64,000 bases of DNA from Streptomyces sp. WZ-12 (GTDB lineage: Bacteria > Actinomycetota > Actinomycetes > Streptomycetales > Streptomycetaceae), in the NCBI RefSeq assembly GCF_028898845.1, contig NZ_CP118574.1, positions 868,001 through 932,000 on the forward strand, read 5' to 3'. Below, in pieces: positions 36,077 through 44,525 of this stretch. The translations under genes and the position numbers were made by a program. The notes under the pieces were generated by a model. That model saw nothing but the letters and a program-made list of their open reading frames with translations. It did not search any database and was not told the DNA's origin. Within the stretch, counting starts at the first letter, position 1. Each line of letters starts with the position of its first letter.

Positions 36077-36827
36077 CGACCGGCTCCGTGACGGCCGCCG
36101 CCGCGTGCTTGGCACGGCGCAGTTCCTTGGCGTCCACCACGCCGGGCGCGAAGGCGATCATGTCCACCGCCGTCGTGGCGGCGCTGCGTCCGGCCTGCTC
36201 GACCGTGACCGTTACCCGCAGAGGCACCTTGCCCGGGTCGCTCAGATCGATGCTGTCGATGTGCAGGCGCAACCTGGCGCGCACCGGGAAGAGGAAGTTC
36301 TCGAACTTGGTGTTCATGTCGTTGATGACGATGTAGTAGCGCTGCTGCGGCCAGCGGGAGAGGATGTGGCCCTCGGTGACGGCCAGGAACATCTGCCGGC
36401 TCGCCTCGATGGCGACCATGCCTTGGACATGCACCCGGTCCTGGACGTCGACGAGCAACTCGTTGTGGTCGTGCAGCCGCAGTTCGGCCTCGAAGTCCGC
36501 CTCGCCGGTCTGTGCCAGGCCGGCGACCAGGACGTTGTCAGCCCGCGCCTTGTGCACGTGCTGGCGGCCGACCGGTTCCGCGGGTTGGTCCGCCAGGCGG
36601 ATCAGTGTCGCCAGGCCGCGCCGCGTGGCGGCCTCGCGCAGATAACCCAATTCGTAGGCGCCGATGCCCTGTCCGGTGTGGACGGTCAGTTCCTCCCGCG
36701 GGCTGTCGAAGTCCCCGCTGTCGAGGGCGTGGACGAAGGCCGAGAAGGTGGTGGCGCCGACCGCGTGGGCGAAGTCCGCAAAGCGGTCGCCGACGACGAG
36801 CAGTGAGCGGGCCGACTCTGCTGGCAT
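36069..36827 (-). CDS. AfsA-related hotdog-domain protein with an unusual N-terminal region
   Basis: 252 residues. From about residue 85 one AfsA-type hotdog domain can be followed: HVHKARADNVLVAGLAQTG, then DRVHVQGMVAIEASRQMFLA, YYIVINDMNTKFENFLFPV and a final strand pair. AfsA/ScbA enzymes join a beta-ketoacyl group to dihydroxyacetone phosphate to make butyrolactone signals, but have two hotdog domains in about 300 residues. Here only one is evident; the first 80 residues (VVGDRFADFAHAVGATTFSA, TVHTGQGIGAYELGYLREAA) match nothing I know. GGGAGG precedes the ATG. It is first in a four-gene overlapping operon with chorismate mutase, which is new for this family as far as I know. Confidence 0.8.
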   Translation of the reverse strand: MPAESARSLLVVGDRFADFAHAVGATTFSAFVHALDSGDFDSPREELTVHTGQGIGAYELGYLREAATRRGLATLIRLADQPAEPVGRQHVHKARADNVLVAGLAQTGEADFEAELRLHDHNELLVDVQDRVHVQGMVAIEASRQMFLAVTEGHILSRWPQQRYYIVINDMNTKFENFLFPVRARLRLHIDSIDLSDPGKVPLRVTVTVEQAGRSAATTAVDMIAFAPGVVDAKELRRAKHAAAAVTEPVGV

Positions 36828-36903
36828 GCTGCCTCCCGAAGATACGAGGTGCCGGTGACCCCAGCATCAACTGGCGGGCGAAGGGCCGGTAGTTGATCGA
36901 ATG

Positions 36904-36940
36904 GCCTATGGCGATCCGCCTAGTACAAGCGGCCTAGAAC
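36904..36940. repeat. Three GCCTA motifs at exact 14-bp spacing
   Basis: GCCTATGGC at 36904, GCCTAGTAC at 36918 and GCCTAGAAC at 36932 lie in phase in the divergent promoter between the AfsA-like and prephenate dehydratase genes. They look like binding sites for one regulator with one and a third helical turns between sites. Confidence 0.55.
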
Positions 36941-36996
36941 GAGGAGGCGACTGTCGCGCCGGGTGCCGACACCGCACATTGGAGTCCGTGATCGCC

Positions 36997-37971
36997 ATGG
37001 ACACCCTGCACCCCACTCCCACGGCGCCGGACGAGGTGCGCGGCGCCCCTGCCACGCGCGGTGCGACGGTTCGACGCCTGTGCTACCTCGGCCCCGAGGG
37101 CACCTTCACCGAACTCGCCCTGCGTGCCCTTCCCGAGCACACGGACGCGCGGCTCGTCCCCGTCCGTTCGGCCGACGAGGCGGTGGCTGCGGTGACGAAG
37201 GGGGCGGCCGCCGCGGCGATGCTGCCGCTGGAGAACTCCGTCAGCGGCCTGGTGGGCGCCACGCTCCAGGCCCTGGCGCCGCTACCTGGACTGACCATCG
37301 AGCGCGAGGTGCACCTGGCCATCGCGTTCTGCCTGCTCGTCCGCCCCGGCACAACGGCCGAGCGGATCGGTACCGTTGCCGGACATCCGCATGCCTTCCC
37401 CCAGGTGCGCGACTGGTTGGCGACCCACCTGCCGCACGCACACCGTGTGCCGGTGTCGTCGAACGCGGCCGGTGCCCACCAGGTCGCCCTGGGACACTGG
37501 GACGCGGCCCTCGCTCCCCGGACCGCGGCCGCTCACTACGGACTCCTTCCGCTGGCCAGCGGCATCCGCGATGACGCGACGGCCACCACCCGCTTCGTGC
37601 TGGTCAGCGGGCCGACACGGGACCGGCGCGGAGGCGGGACCCGTCCGCGCCCTCGTTCCACCCGCACGTCTCTGCTCGGCTGTGTCCCGGGGCACCTTCC
37701 GCGCGTGCGCGCTCGGATCGACGATGCCCTGCGCACCGCGGGCGTGGACGTCCCACAACACCGCGTCGGCGTTGTTCCGGGTCTCCCGGCCCGCCCCGCG
37801 GCCGTGTTGATCGACCTCGGCGGGCACCTCGACGATGCCCCTGTACGCCTGGTGGCCAGGCACCTGCGGCTGTGCATCCCCGAACTGCGAGCCCTCGGCT
37901 CGTATCCCACCGGCACTCCCATCGCTCCCCCACCCACGGCAACACCGGCAGATGAGGGGCTCCCACACTGA
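36997..37971 (+). CDS. pheA: Prephenate dehydratase
   Basis: 324 residues. PDT domain from residue 26: CYLGPEGTFTELALRALPEH, then VTKGAAAAAMLPLENSVSGL (catalytic Thr/Ser and acidic region), VAGHPHAFPQ and the ATTRFVLVSGP loop (conserved T-R-F). A shorter C-terminal part with SLLGCVPGHLPRVRARIDDA resembles a degenerate ACT domain, so Phe feedback may be lost. It yields phenylpyruvate. ATG 36997 is chosen over GTG 36988, which sits too close to its GGAG. Its stop touches the start of the DAHP synthase (37971), so the two are co-translated. Confidence 0.92.
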   Translation: MDTLHPTPTAPDEVRGAPATRGATVRRLCYLGPEGTFTELALRALPEHTDARLVPVRSADEAVAAVTKGAAAAAMLPLENSVSGLVGATLQALAPLPGLTIEREVHLAIAFCLLVRPGTTAERIGTVAGHPHAFPQVRDWLATHLPHAHRVPVSSNAAGAHQVALGHWDAALAPRTAAAHYGLLPLASGIRDDATATTRFVLVSGPTRDRRGGGTRPRPRSTRTSLLGCVPGHLPRVRARIDDALRTAGVDVPQHRVGVVPGLPARPAAVLIDLGGHLDDAPVRLVARHLRLCIPELRALGSYPTGTPIAPPPTATPADEGLPH

Positions 37972-39449
37972 TGAACACCTGGTCCAACCACCGGCCCAGC
38001 ACCACTGCCTGGCGCGGCCTGCCCGCCGCCCAGCAGCCCTCGTGGCCCGATCCCGTCGCGTTGGAAGCGGTCCTGGCCCAGCTCCACACGCTTCCCCCAC
38101 TGGTCCTCGCGCACGAATGCGACACGCTCCGCGAACGCCTCGCCGAGGTCGCCCGCGGCAACGCCTTCCTGCTCCAAGGAGGCGACTGCGCCGAGTCGTT
38201 CAAGGACGCCACCGCCCAGGCGGCCGCCGGCGTCCTCGCCACGCTCCGGCAGATGGCGGCCGTCCTCGGCTACGCGGCCTCGACCCCGGTCACCACCGTC
38301 GGGCGCATCGCCGGCCAGTACGCCAAGCCACGCTCCGCACCGACCGAAACCCGCGGTGGAGTCACTCTGCCCTCGTACCGCGGTGACTGCATCAACGCCA
38401 GGGAGTTCACCGCCCAGGCCCGCACACCGGACCCCCGACGGCTCAACACGATGTACCAGCGGTCGGCCGCCACCCTGAACCTCATCCGCGCCCTGACCGC
38501 CGCGGGACACGCCGGACTGGACCAAGTACACGCCTGGAACCGCGAGTTCGTTCTCCGTTCGCCCCTCGGGAAACGCTATGAGCACCTGCTCGGTGAGATC
38601 GAGACCGCACTCGCCTTCCTCCGCACGTGCGGTCCCCAACACCCCGGCCCGGGCATCCGACCGACGGAGTTCTACGTCAGTCACGAGGCCCTCCTGCTGG
38701 ACTACGAATCGGCCCTGACCACCGCCGACCCCCGCACCGGCCGCCGCTACGCGGGATCCGCCCACCTGCTCTGGATCGGCGAACGCACCCGCGCCCTTGA
38801 GGGCGCGCACATCGCCTTCGCCGCCGAGATCGCCAATCCCCTCGCCGTCAAACTCGGCCCCACCACCACCCCGCAGGACGCCCTTGCCCTTGTCCAACGC
38901 CTGGACGCGGCCCGCGAACCGGGACGGCTGACCTTCATCACTCGCATGGGCAAGGAACGGATCCGCGAGGTGCTCCCGCCCGTTGTCGAAGCGGTCACCC
39001 GAAGCGGCGCCCTGGTCGCCTGGCTGTGCGACCCCATGCACGGCAACACCTTCCAAGCCCCCACCGGCCACAAGACCCGCCACCTCGACGACATCCTCGA
39101 CGAGGTGACCGGCTTCTTCGACGTCCACCGCACCCTGGGCACCCACCCCGGCGGCCTGCACATCGAACTCACCGGCAGCGCCGTCACCGAATGCCTGGGC
39201 GGCGGGGACGCCCTGGCACCCCACGACCTGTCGGAACGGTACGAAACCTCCTGCGACCCCCGCCTCAACCACAACCAGTCAATGGATCTCGCCTTCCACG
39301 TGGCCCAGCTCTACCGCCAGAACACCCGGCCCGGGCCCGTCCAGCCCAACCACCAACTCCCCACGCAGTCCCGGCAGGAGGACACATGCACTACCACTTC
39401 GAGGACTTCCCCGCCGGTACCGCTTACGACCTCGGCCACGAGCTCCTGA
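37971..39449 (+). CDS. 3-deoxy-D-arabino-heptulosonate 7-phosphate synthase, class II
   Basis: 492 residues. It joins PEP and erythrose 4-phosphate as first step of the shikimate pathway. Motifs: FLLQGGDCAESF, the RIAGQYAKPRS stretch, SHEALLLDYE, HLLWIGERTR, VKLGPTTTP, FITRMGKERI and WLCDPMHGNT. Metal ligands Cys, His, Glu and Asp are in place. This is a second, pathway-dedicated copy type as seen in phenazine and other aromatic clusters. The last 22 codons overlap the next gene and read as low-complexity Thr/Ser, so the true functional end is near residue 465. Confidence 0.95.
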   Translation: MNTWSNHRPSTTAWRGLPAAQQPSWPDPVALEAVLAQLHTLPPLVLAHECDTLRERLAEVARGNAFLLQGGDCAESFKDATAQAAAGVLATLRQMAAVLGYAASTPVTTVGRIAGQYAKPRSAPTETRGGVTLPSYRGDCINAREFTAQARTPDPRRLNTMYQRSAATLNLIRALTAAGHAGLDQVHAWNREFVLRSPLGKRYEHLLGEIETALAFLRTCGPQHPGPGIRPTEFYVSHEALLLDYESALTTADPRTGRRYAGSAHLLWIGERTRALEGAHIAFAAEIANPLAVKLGPTTTPQDALALVQRLDAAREPGRLTFITRMGKERIREVLPPVVEAVTRSGALVAWLCDPMHGNTFQAPTGHKTRHLDDILDEVTGFFDVHRTLGTHPGGLHIELTGSAVTECLGGGDALAPHDLSERYETSCDPRLNHNQSMDLAFHVAQLYRQNTRPGPVQPNHQLPTQSRQEDTCTTTSRTSPPVPLTTSATSS

Positions 39450-39877
39450 CCGCCGCCGACATCACCGACTACGCCCGCCGGTACGACCCCATGCCCTTCC
39501 ACCTCGACGAAGCCGCGGCACACCAGTCCCCCTTCGGCGGACTCGTCGCCAGTGGCTGGCACACCGGAGCGGTGGTCCTGGGGCGTTTCGTACGCACCTT
39601 ACTGGCGCACTCCGCCTGCCAGGGCTCGTACGGCGTGGACGCGGTGCGGTTCCTGCACCCCGTGCGCCCCGGCGACGGCCTGTCCGCCCGTGCCGAGGTG
39701 GAATCGGCCCAACCCCACGCCAGGAAGCCGCACCTCGGCGTGGTCGGCTTTCTCCTCACCGCCACCAACCAGGATCACACGCCGGTCTTCCGCATGCGCA
39801 CCCGCCTGCTCTTCGCCCGGAATGGCACCACCGCCACCAGCCGCGCCGCCGACGGTGGCCGGGAAGTGACCGCATGA
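39386..39877 (+). CDS. MaoC-like dehydratase
   Basis: 163 residues forming a single hotdog domain of the (R)-specific enoyl-CoA hydratase type. The hydratase signature is DITDYARRYDPMPFHLDEAA followed by SPFGGLVASGWHT (Asp and His catalytic pair). GGCAGGAGG precedes ATG 39386, which lies inside the 3' end of the DAHP synthase gene (64-base overlap). It may hydrate or dehydrate a phenylpropionyl-type thioester made from phenylpyruvate; that is an inference from the neighbours. Confidence 0.9.
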   Translation: MHYHFEDFPAGTAYDLGHELLTAADITDYARRYDPMPFHLDEAAAHQSPFGGLVASGWHTGAVVLGRFVRTLLAHSACQGSYGVDAVRFLHPVRPGDGLSARAEVESAQPHARKPHLGVVGFLLTATNQDHTPVFRMRTRLLFARNGTTATSRAADGGREVTA

Positions 39878-40857
39878 CGGGCGGCAGCACCGCTCCGCGC
39901 ACAGGCAACAGCACCCGCCCACGCGCCTGCGACGTACCTGAAATCCGGGCCGAACTGGCTGCCTGGCTCGCCGAGGAGGGGGCGGCCCACTGGGGCCGGA
40001 GCTTCGTCGGCCTCGGCACCGCCGGACTGCCCCGGGAATACTCCGCCGACCCGTACGGCAGTGCCGCCGCCCTCGCGCACCGCGCGGCCATGGGACTACG
40101 CGCCGCCGAGATGTACTACGTGGCCGCAGACCTGACCGAGTTGGCCGTAGCCGCCGGCCGAAAGCTCCCCGCCTACCGGCTGCACCACCACGAACTCCCC
40201 GCCGAGTGCGGCCTGCTGGTCTGGGAAGTCCCGTGCTCCGTGTACGAGGTGGGACCGCTGCGCGTGCCGGTCCGTGCCGTGTCCTGGTCGCCCCACGGAC
40301 CAGGCACCGAAGTCATCCACTGGGGGCTGACGGACGAACGCGTCAGCGAGCAGGAACGTCTCTCCGACACCCCCGCGAACCACCTGCGCGCCCAACTCCC
40401 CGCGCTCGAACGGATAGCCTCCAGCTTCCTCCCCTACGGCCGGCTCCCCCACTGGCTCGCCGCAACGGAATGGGAAGACTCCCGGGGCCACCAGTGGCAT
40501 GCCGGCGTGGAACGCACTCTCATGGCCACCTGGCTGTTGATGGGACAGACCCTCACCCGCGAATCGCCCGCCCAGGCGCCCCGCTCGGCGCTACGCCGCA
40601 TCAGACGCCACGACCCGACCACCCCCACCAGCATTCGCTACGTCCAACTCCGGCACGCCACAAGCGATCCCCAGCCGCCCCCCGTCCCGGACCGTCGACG
40701 GAACTACCACCACCGGTGGCTCGTCCGCGGACACTGGCGCAACCAATGGCTACCCTCCCGTCAGGGACACCGCCCCGTTTGGGTATCCCCACACGTCCGA
40801 GGCCCCCTCGGCGCCCCCCTGCTGGGCGGCGAACGCGTCAACGTCCTCCGCCGATGA
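39874..40857 (+). CDS. Unknown protein, last gene of the plus-strand arm
   Basis: 327 residues, overlapping the MaoC stop by 4 bases (ATGA). No signal peptide or membrane span. The C-terminal 50 residues are rich in Trp, Arg and His (NYHHRWLVRGHWRNQWLPSR, HRPVWVSPHVRGP). My impression is that this ending resembles a class of Streptomyces plasmid or mobile-element proteins, but I cannot confirm it. Its coupling to MaoC argues that it belongs to the cluster. Function unknown. Confidence 0.75.
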   Translation: MTGGSTAPRTGNSTRPRACDVPEIRAELAAWLAEEGAAHWGRSFVGLGTAGLPREYSADPYGSAAALAHRAAMGLRAAEMYYVAADLTELAVAAGRKLPAYRLHHHELPAECGLLVWEVPCSVYEVGPLRVPVRAVSWSPHGPGTEVIHWGLTDERVSEQERLSDTPANHLRAQLPALERIASSFLPYGRLPHWLAATEWEDSRGHQWHAGVERTLMATWLLMGQTLTRESPAQAPRSALRRIRRHDPTTPTSIRYVQLRHATSDPQPPPVPDRRRNYHHRWLVRGHWRNQWLPSRQGHRPVWVSPHVRGPLGAPLLGGERVNVLRR

Positions 40858-40889
40858 ACGTCCCGCCCCGACGTACACGTCATCGGCGG
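40848..40889 (+). terminator. Inverted repeat at the end of the cluster
   Basis: CCGCCGATGA (40848-40857) and TCATCGGCGG (40880-40889) pair with a 22-base loop; the first arm includes the stop codon. It may end the plus-strand transcript before the convergent SDR gene. Confidence 0.4.
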
Positions 40890-40950
40890 CGCCTGCGCAG
40901 TTACCTCTCCGCGCAGCGGATCGATCCCCGACTACACGCCCCGTGGTGGG

Positions 40951-41754
40951 TCAGCCCTGTCGTACCGGGACGACGACCAGTTCGGCGATGTTGACGTGTG
41001 GGGGTGCGGAGACCGAGAAGGCGATGGTCTCGGCGATGTCGTCGGCCGACAGGGGGTGCAGGTCGGTCCGCATGCGCGTGAGGGCCGTCCGCATGTCGGG
41101 GTCCTGCATGTCCGAGCCCAACTCCGTTGCGGTGACGCCCGGTTCGACGTTGCGCACGCGGACGCCGCGCGGTCCCAGTTCGGCGCGCAGGTTGCGGGTC
41201 AGTTGGGCCACGGCGGACTTGGTGGCGCAGTAGACCGACCAGTTGGGGTAGAGGGCGTGGCCGGCGACGGAGCCGACGTGCACCAAGTCCGCGGGGCGGC
41301 CCCGGGCCGCGGCGGCGAGGAGGTCGTCGGTGAAGGCGCGCGCCGTGTGCAGCAGGCCGCGCAGGTTGATGTCGATCATGCGGTCCCATTCGTCGGTGCG
41401 GCCGGCCTCGAAGGGGGCGCCGAGCATCACTCCGGCGTTGGCCACGACGAGGTCGACGGGGCCCAGGGTCGTGGTGATGGTACGGGCGGCCGCGGCGGTG
41501 GCCTCGGGGTCCGCGAGGTCGACGGCCACCGGCAGGACGGCACCGGGGGTGGTGGGGCGGAGCCGTTCGGCCAGGGCTGTCAGGCGGGCTTCGCGACGCC
41601 CGAGCAGGGCGACGGAGGCGCCGGCCGCGGCCAGTCGACGGGCGGTGGCGGCGCCGATGCCGCTGGAGGCGCCCGTGACGACCGCGATCCGATCGGTGAG
41701 GTGAGGGGCGTGGTGGCCGTTGCTGGTCGCGGTGTGGGATGAGGGTGAAGTCAT
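40951..41754 (-). CDS. Short-chain dehydrogenase/reductase
   Basis: 267 residues. Full classical SDR signature: AVVTGASSGIGAATARRLAA, LVVANAGVML, Ser in VHVGSVAGHALY and YCATKSAVAQ. A basic residue after beta-2 (LLGRREARL) suggests NADP(H). Similar to YdfG-type reductases. It lies between the AfsA-like cluster and an XRE regulator gene with which it diverges, a frequent control layout. The substrate is unknown. Confidence 0.9.
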   Translation of the reverse strand: MTSPSSHTATSNGHHAPHLTDRIAVVTGASSGIGAATARRLAAAGASVALLGRREARLTALAERLRPTTPGAVLPVAVDLADPEATAAAARTITTTLGPVDLVVANAGVMLGAPFEAGRTDEWDRMIDINLRGLLHTARAFTDDLLAAAARGRPADLVHVGSVAGHALYPNWSVYCATKSAVAQLTRNLRAELGPRGVRVRNVEPGVTATELGSDMQDPDMRTALTRMRTDLHPLSADDIAETIAFSVSAPPHVNIAELVVVPVRQG

Positions 41755-41882
41755 GTCGTCGAGGGTGCGGCAGGGGCCGCGGGGCCGCCAGGCAATGTCT
41801 CTCCCGAGAGGCGGGATCGTAGGAGTCCCACGGCCACCTTCCGGGCTGTCCCGGGCCGTTCGGGCATGTCAGGGTTGCGGTC

Positions 41883-42773
41883 ATGGAGAAAGCGAACCCG
41901 CTCGGGGAGTTTCTGCGTGCCCGTCGCGCACTGGTCAGCCCCGGGGACTCAGGGCTGTCGGCCACCGGCCGGCGCCGGGTGGCGGGCCTGCGCCGGGAGG
42001 AGGTGGCGATGCTGGCCGGGGTCAGCATCGACTACTACGTGCGGTTGGAACAGGGACGCGAACGCAACCCGTCCGCTCAGGTGGTCGACGCGCTCGGCGA
42101 GGCACTGCGCCTGGATGACGACGCGATGGCGCATCTGCACCAACTGGCGCGACCGATCCGGGCCCGGGGCCGCTCCCGGCAACGGTCGGACCGGGTCAGC
42201 CCGGCTCTGCTGCGGATGATGGAGGGGTGGCACCACACGCCGGCCGTGGTCCTGGGAAGCCGTCTGACCGTACTGGCCCACAACCCCCTGGGGCGTGCGC
42301 TGTTCGCCGGCCACACCTACAGCGACGATCTGGTGCGCCTGGTGTTCCTCGACCCCGACGCGCGGACGTTCTATCCGGACTGGGAACGGGTGGCCGTCAA
42401 CACCGTGGCGGGGCTGCGCGGGGCAGCGGGCGCCGCGGAAGACGACCCGGAGTTGGTCCGGACGGTGGGCGAACTGTCCCTGCACAGCGTGGAGTTCAGT
42501 CGCCTGTGGGCCCGTCACGACATCCGCCAGAAGACCCACGAGACCAAACGCTTCCGGCATCCGCTGGTGGGCGAACTGACCCTGGAATACGAGTCGTTGA
42601 CCGTCAACCGCGCGCCCGGCCAGCAACTGGTCATCTACCAGGCAGCCCCGGACAGCCCCTCGGAACAGGCCCTCGCCCTGCTGGGAAGCCTGGCCGCCGC
42701 CAACGCGCCGACCCCGGATCCGCATCCGGAGCCGACACCGTCCGAGAACGCAGCTCCTCCCCGCGATCGGTGA
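41883..42773 (+). CDS. XRE-family regulator with MmyB-like ligand domain
   Basis: 296 residues. Cro/C1-type HTH at residues 10-75 (RRRVAGLRREEVAMLAGVSI, YYVRLEQGRE), then a MmyB-like PAS domain (VLGSRLTVLAHNPLGRALF, FYPDWERVAVNTVAGLR). Members regulate adjacent redox genes, often SDRs, and bind small ligands. It is flanked by SDR genes on both sides (40951-41754 divergent, 42854-43702 downstream). Probably controls one or both. Confidence 0.92.
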   Translation: MEKANPLGEFLRARRALVSPGDSGLSATGRRRVAGLRREEVAMLAGVSIDYYVRLEQGRERNPSAQVVDALGEALRLDDDAMAHLHQLARPIRARGRSRQRSDRVSPALLRMMEGWHHTPAVVLGSRLTVLAHNPLGRALFAGHTYSDDLVRLVFLDPDARTFYPDWERVAVNTVAGLRGAAGAAEDDPELVRTVGELSLHSVEFSRLWARHDIRQKTHETKRFRHPLVGELTLEYESLTVNRAPGQQLVIYQAAPDSPSEQALALLGSLAAANAPTPDPHPEPTPSENAAPPRDR

Positions 42774-42853
42774 GGCGGCAGCTCCCAGCCTCCCGGCAGG
42801 CCCCGCAGCGATCAAGCCATCCGCACATACCCATCCCCCCAGGAGTCCGCTAC

Positions 42854-43702
42854 ATGACTGTCCCCCAGTCTCCCGTCTGGTTCATCACCGGCTGCTCCAC
42901 CGGTCTGGGCCGGGCACTGGCCACCGCCGTTCTCGCCCGCGGCCACCGGGCCGTCGTCACCGCCCGCGACCCCGAAACGGTCTCCGACATCGTCGCCGAA
43001 CACGCCGACCGGGCCCTGTCGTTGGCGCTCGACGTCACCCGACCCGACCAGGTCCGAGCGGCGGTCGAGCAGGCGGAGGCGGCGTTCGGGCGCATCGACG
43101 TGCTGGTCAACAACGCCGGTTACGGGTACCTCGCCGCCGTCGAGGAGGGCGAGGACGAGCAGATCCGCGAGCTGTTCGACACCAACGTCTTCGGCCTGGT
43201 CGACGTCACCCGCGCCGTGCTCCCGGGCATGCGCGCCAGCCGCGCCGGCCACATCGTCAACATCTCCTCGCTCGGCGGTCTGGTCGCCTTCGGCGCCACC
43301 GGCTACTACCACGCCACCAAGTTCGCCGTGGAAGGGCTCTCCGAGTCCCTCGCCGCCGAGGTCGGGCCACTGGGCATCAAGGTCACCCTGGTCGAGCCGG
43401 CCGCCTTCCGCACCAACTGGTCCGGCCCGTCCATGCGGCAGTCCGCGCAGCACATCGACGACTACGCCGCGACCGCCGGCGCGCGGCGCGCCAGCACCCT
43501 GGCCACGTACGGCCACCAGCCCGGCGACCCGGCCCGCGCGGCCGAGGCGGTCCTGCGCGTCGTCGAGGCCGAAGAGCCGCCGCTGCGGCTGCTGTTGGGG
43601 AGAGTCGCCCTCGATGTCATGACGGCCCGGCTCGATTCCCTCAGGGACACGATGGATGCCTGGCGTCACCTCACGGTCGGTACCGACTACCCCGAGGGGT
43701 GA
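42854..43702 (+). CDS. Short-chain oxidoreductase
   Basis: 282 residues. Classical SDR: WFITGCSTGLGRALATAVLA, DVLVNNAGYGYL, Ser in IVNISSLGGLVA and YYHATKFAVEGL. C-terminus is longer than in FabG-like enzymes and contains the TxWSGPSM substrate loop of 17-beta-HSD-like family members. GGAG lies nine bases before the ATG. It follows the XRE regulator and is likely its target. The substrate is unknown. Confidence 0.9.
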   Translation: MTVPQSPVWFITGCSTGLGRALATAVLARGHRAVVTARDPETVSDIVAEHADRALSLALDVTRPDQVRAAVEQAEAAFGRIDVLVNNAGYGYLAAVEEGEDEQIRELFDTNVFGLVDVTRAVLPGMRASRAGHIVNISSLGGLVAFGATGYYHATKFAVEGLSESLAAEVGPLGIKVTLVEPAAFRTNWSGPSMRQSAQHIDDYAATAGARRASTLATYGHQPGDPARAAEAVLRVVEAEEPPLRLLLGRVALDVMTARLDSLRDTMDAWRHLTVGTDYPEG

Positions 43703-43765
43703 GGCTCCTCGGACGATCGACACGGGCCGGTTGCTGTCCGACGGACAACCGGGGCGCGTTGCGGG

Positions 43766-44416
43766 TCAGTCGCCGATGCCCGCGTCGCGGGCCAGTAGGG
43801 CGGCCTGGACGCGGTTCTCGCACCCCAGCTTGGCGAGGATGCGGCTCACATAGGTCTTGACCGTCGCCTCGCTCATGTGGAGACGTTGGCCGGCGTCGGC
43901 GTTGGACAGGCCCATGCCCAGCAGTGACAGGACCTCCAGTTCGCGTGGGGTGAGGGTTTCCAGTCGGCGGCGGGCCTGGTTCGTGCGGGCCGTCCGGCCG
44001 GTGGCGAGTGAGTCCACGACGTGGCGGGTGGCGCCGGGCGAGAGGTACGCCTCGCCGGCCGCGGCGGCGCGCACCGCGCGGATGAGTTCCGTGGGCGCCG
44101 AGTCCTTCAGGAGGAAGCCCGCGCTGCCCTCGGTCAGCGCGTTCAGCACGTTGTCCTGCGCGCCGAAGGTGGTGAGGATCAGGACGCGGGTGTCGGGGAC
44201 CGTCCGGCGCAGTTCGGCGAGGGCGGTGAGCCCGTCCATGACCGGCATCTGGATGTCGAGCAGGGCCACGTCGATCCGTTGGGAGCGGGCCAGTTCGATC
44301 GCCTCGCGACCGTTGGCGGCCTCGGCGACCACGTCGATGTCGTCGGCCGAGGTCAGGATCATCCTGATGCCTGCCCGGATGAGCTGCTCGTCGTCGGTGA
44401 CAAGGACCCTGATCAC
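43766..44416 (-). CDS. NarL/LuxR-family response regulator
   Basis: 216 residues from GTG 44416 behind AGGAGAGCC. Receiver: VTDDEQ acidic pair, Asp in ALLDIQMP, Lys in GFLLKDSAP. GerE HTH: LTPRELEVLSLLGMGLSNAD and SEATVKTYVSRILAKLGCEN. It follows the unusual sensor kinase gene with a 109-base gap and is its probable partner. Targets unknown. Confidence 0.93.
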   Translation of the reverse strand: MIRVLVTDDEQLIRAGIRMILTSADDIDVVAEAANGREAIELARSQRIDVALLDIQMPVMDGLTALAELRRTVPDTRVLILTTFGAQDNVLNALTEGSAGFLLKDSAPTELIRAVRAAAAGEAYLSPGATRHVVDSLATGRTARTNQARRRLETLTPRELEVLSLLGMGLSNADAGQRLHMSEATVKTYVSRILAKLGCENRVQAALLARDAGIGD

Positions 44417-44525
44417 GGCTCTCCTGCGCGGTTGGGAGCGTTGTTCGCTGCGGCCATCCTGGCATCATGCCTGACCGGCGACCGCGCAGGAGAGAGCGGG
44501 GCCCGTGCGGCTCCCGGCCGGGCCC

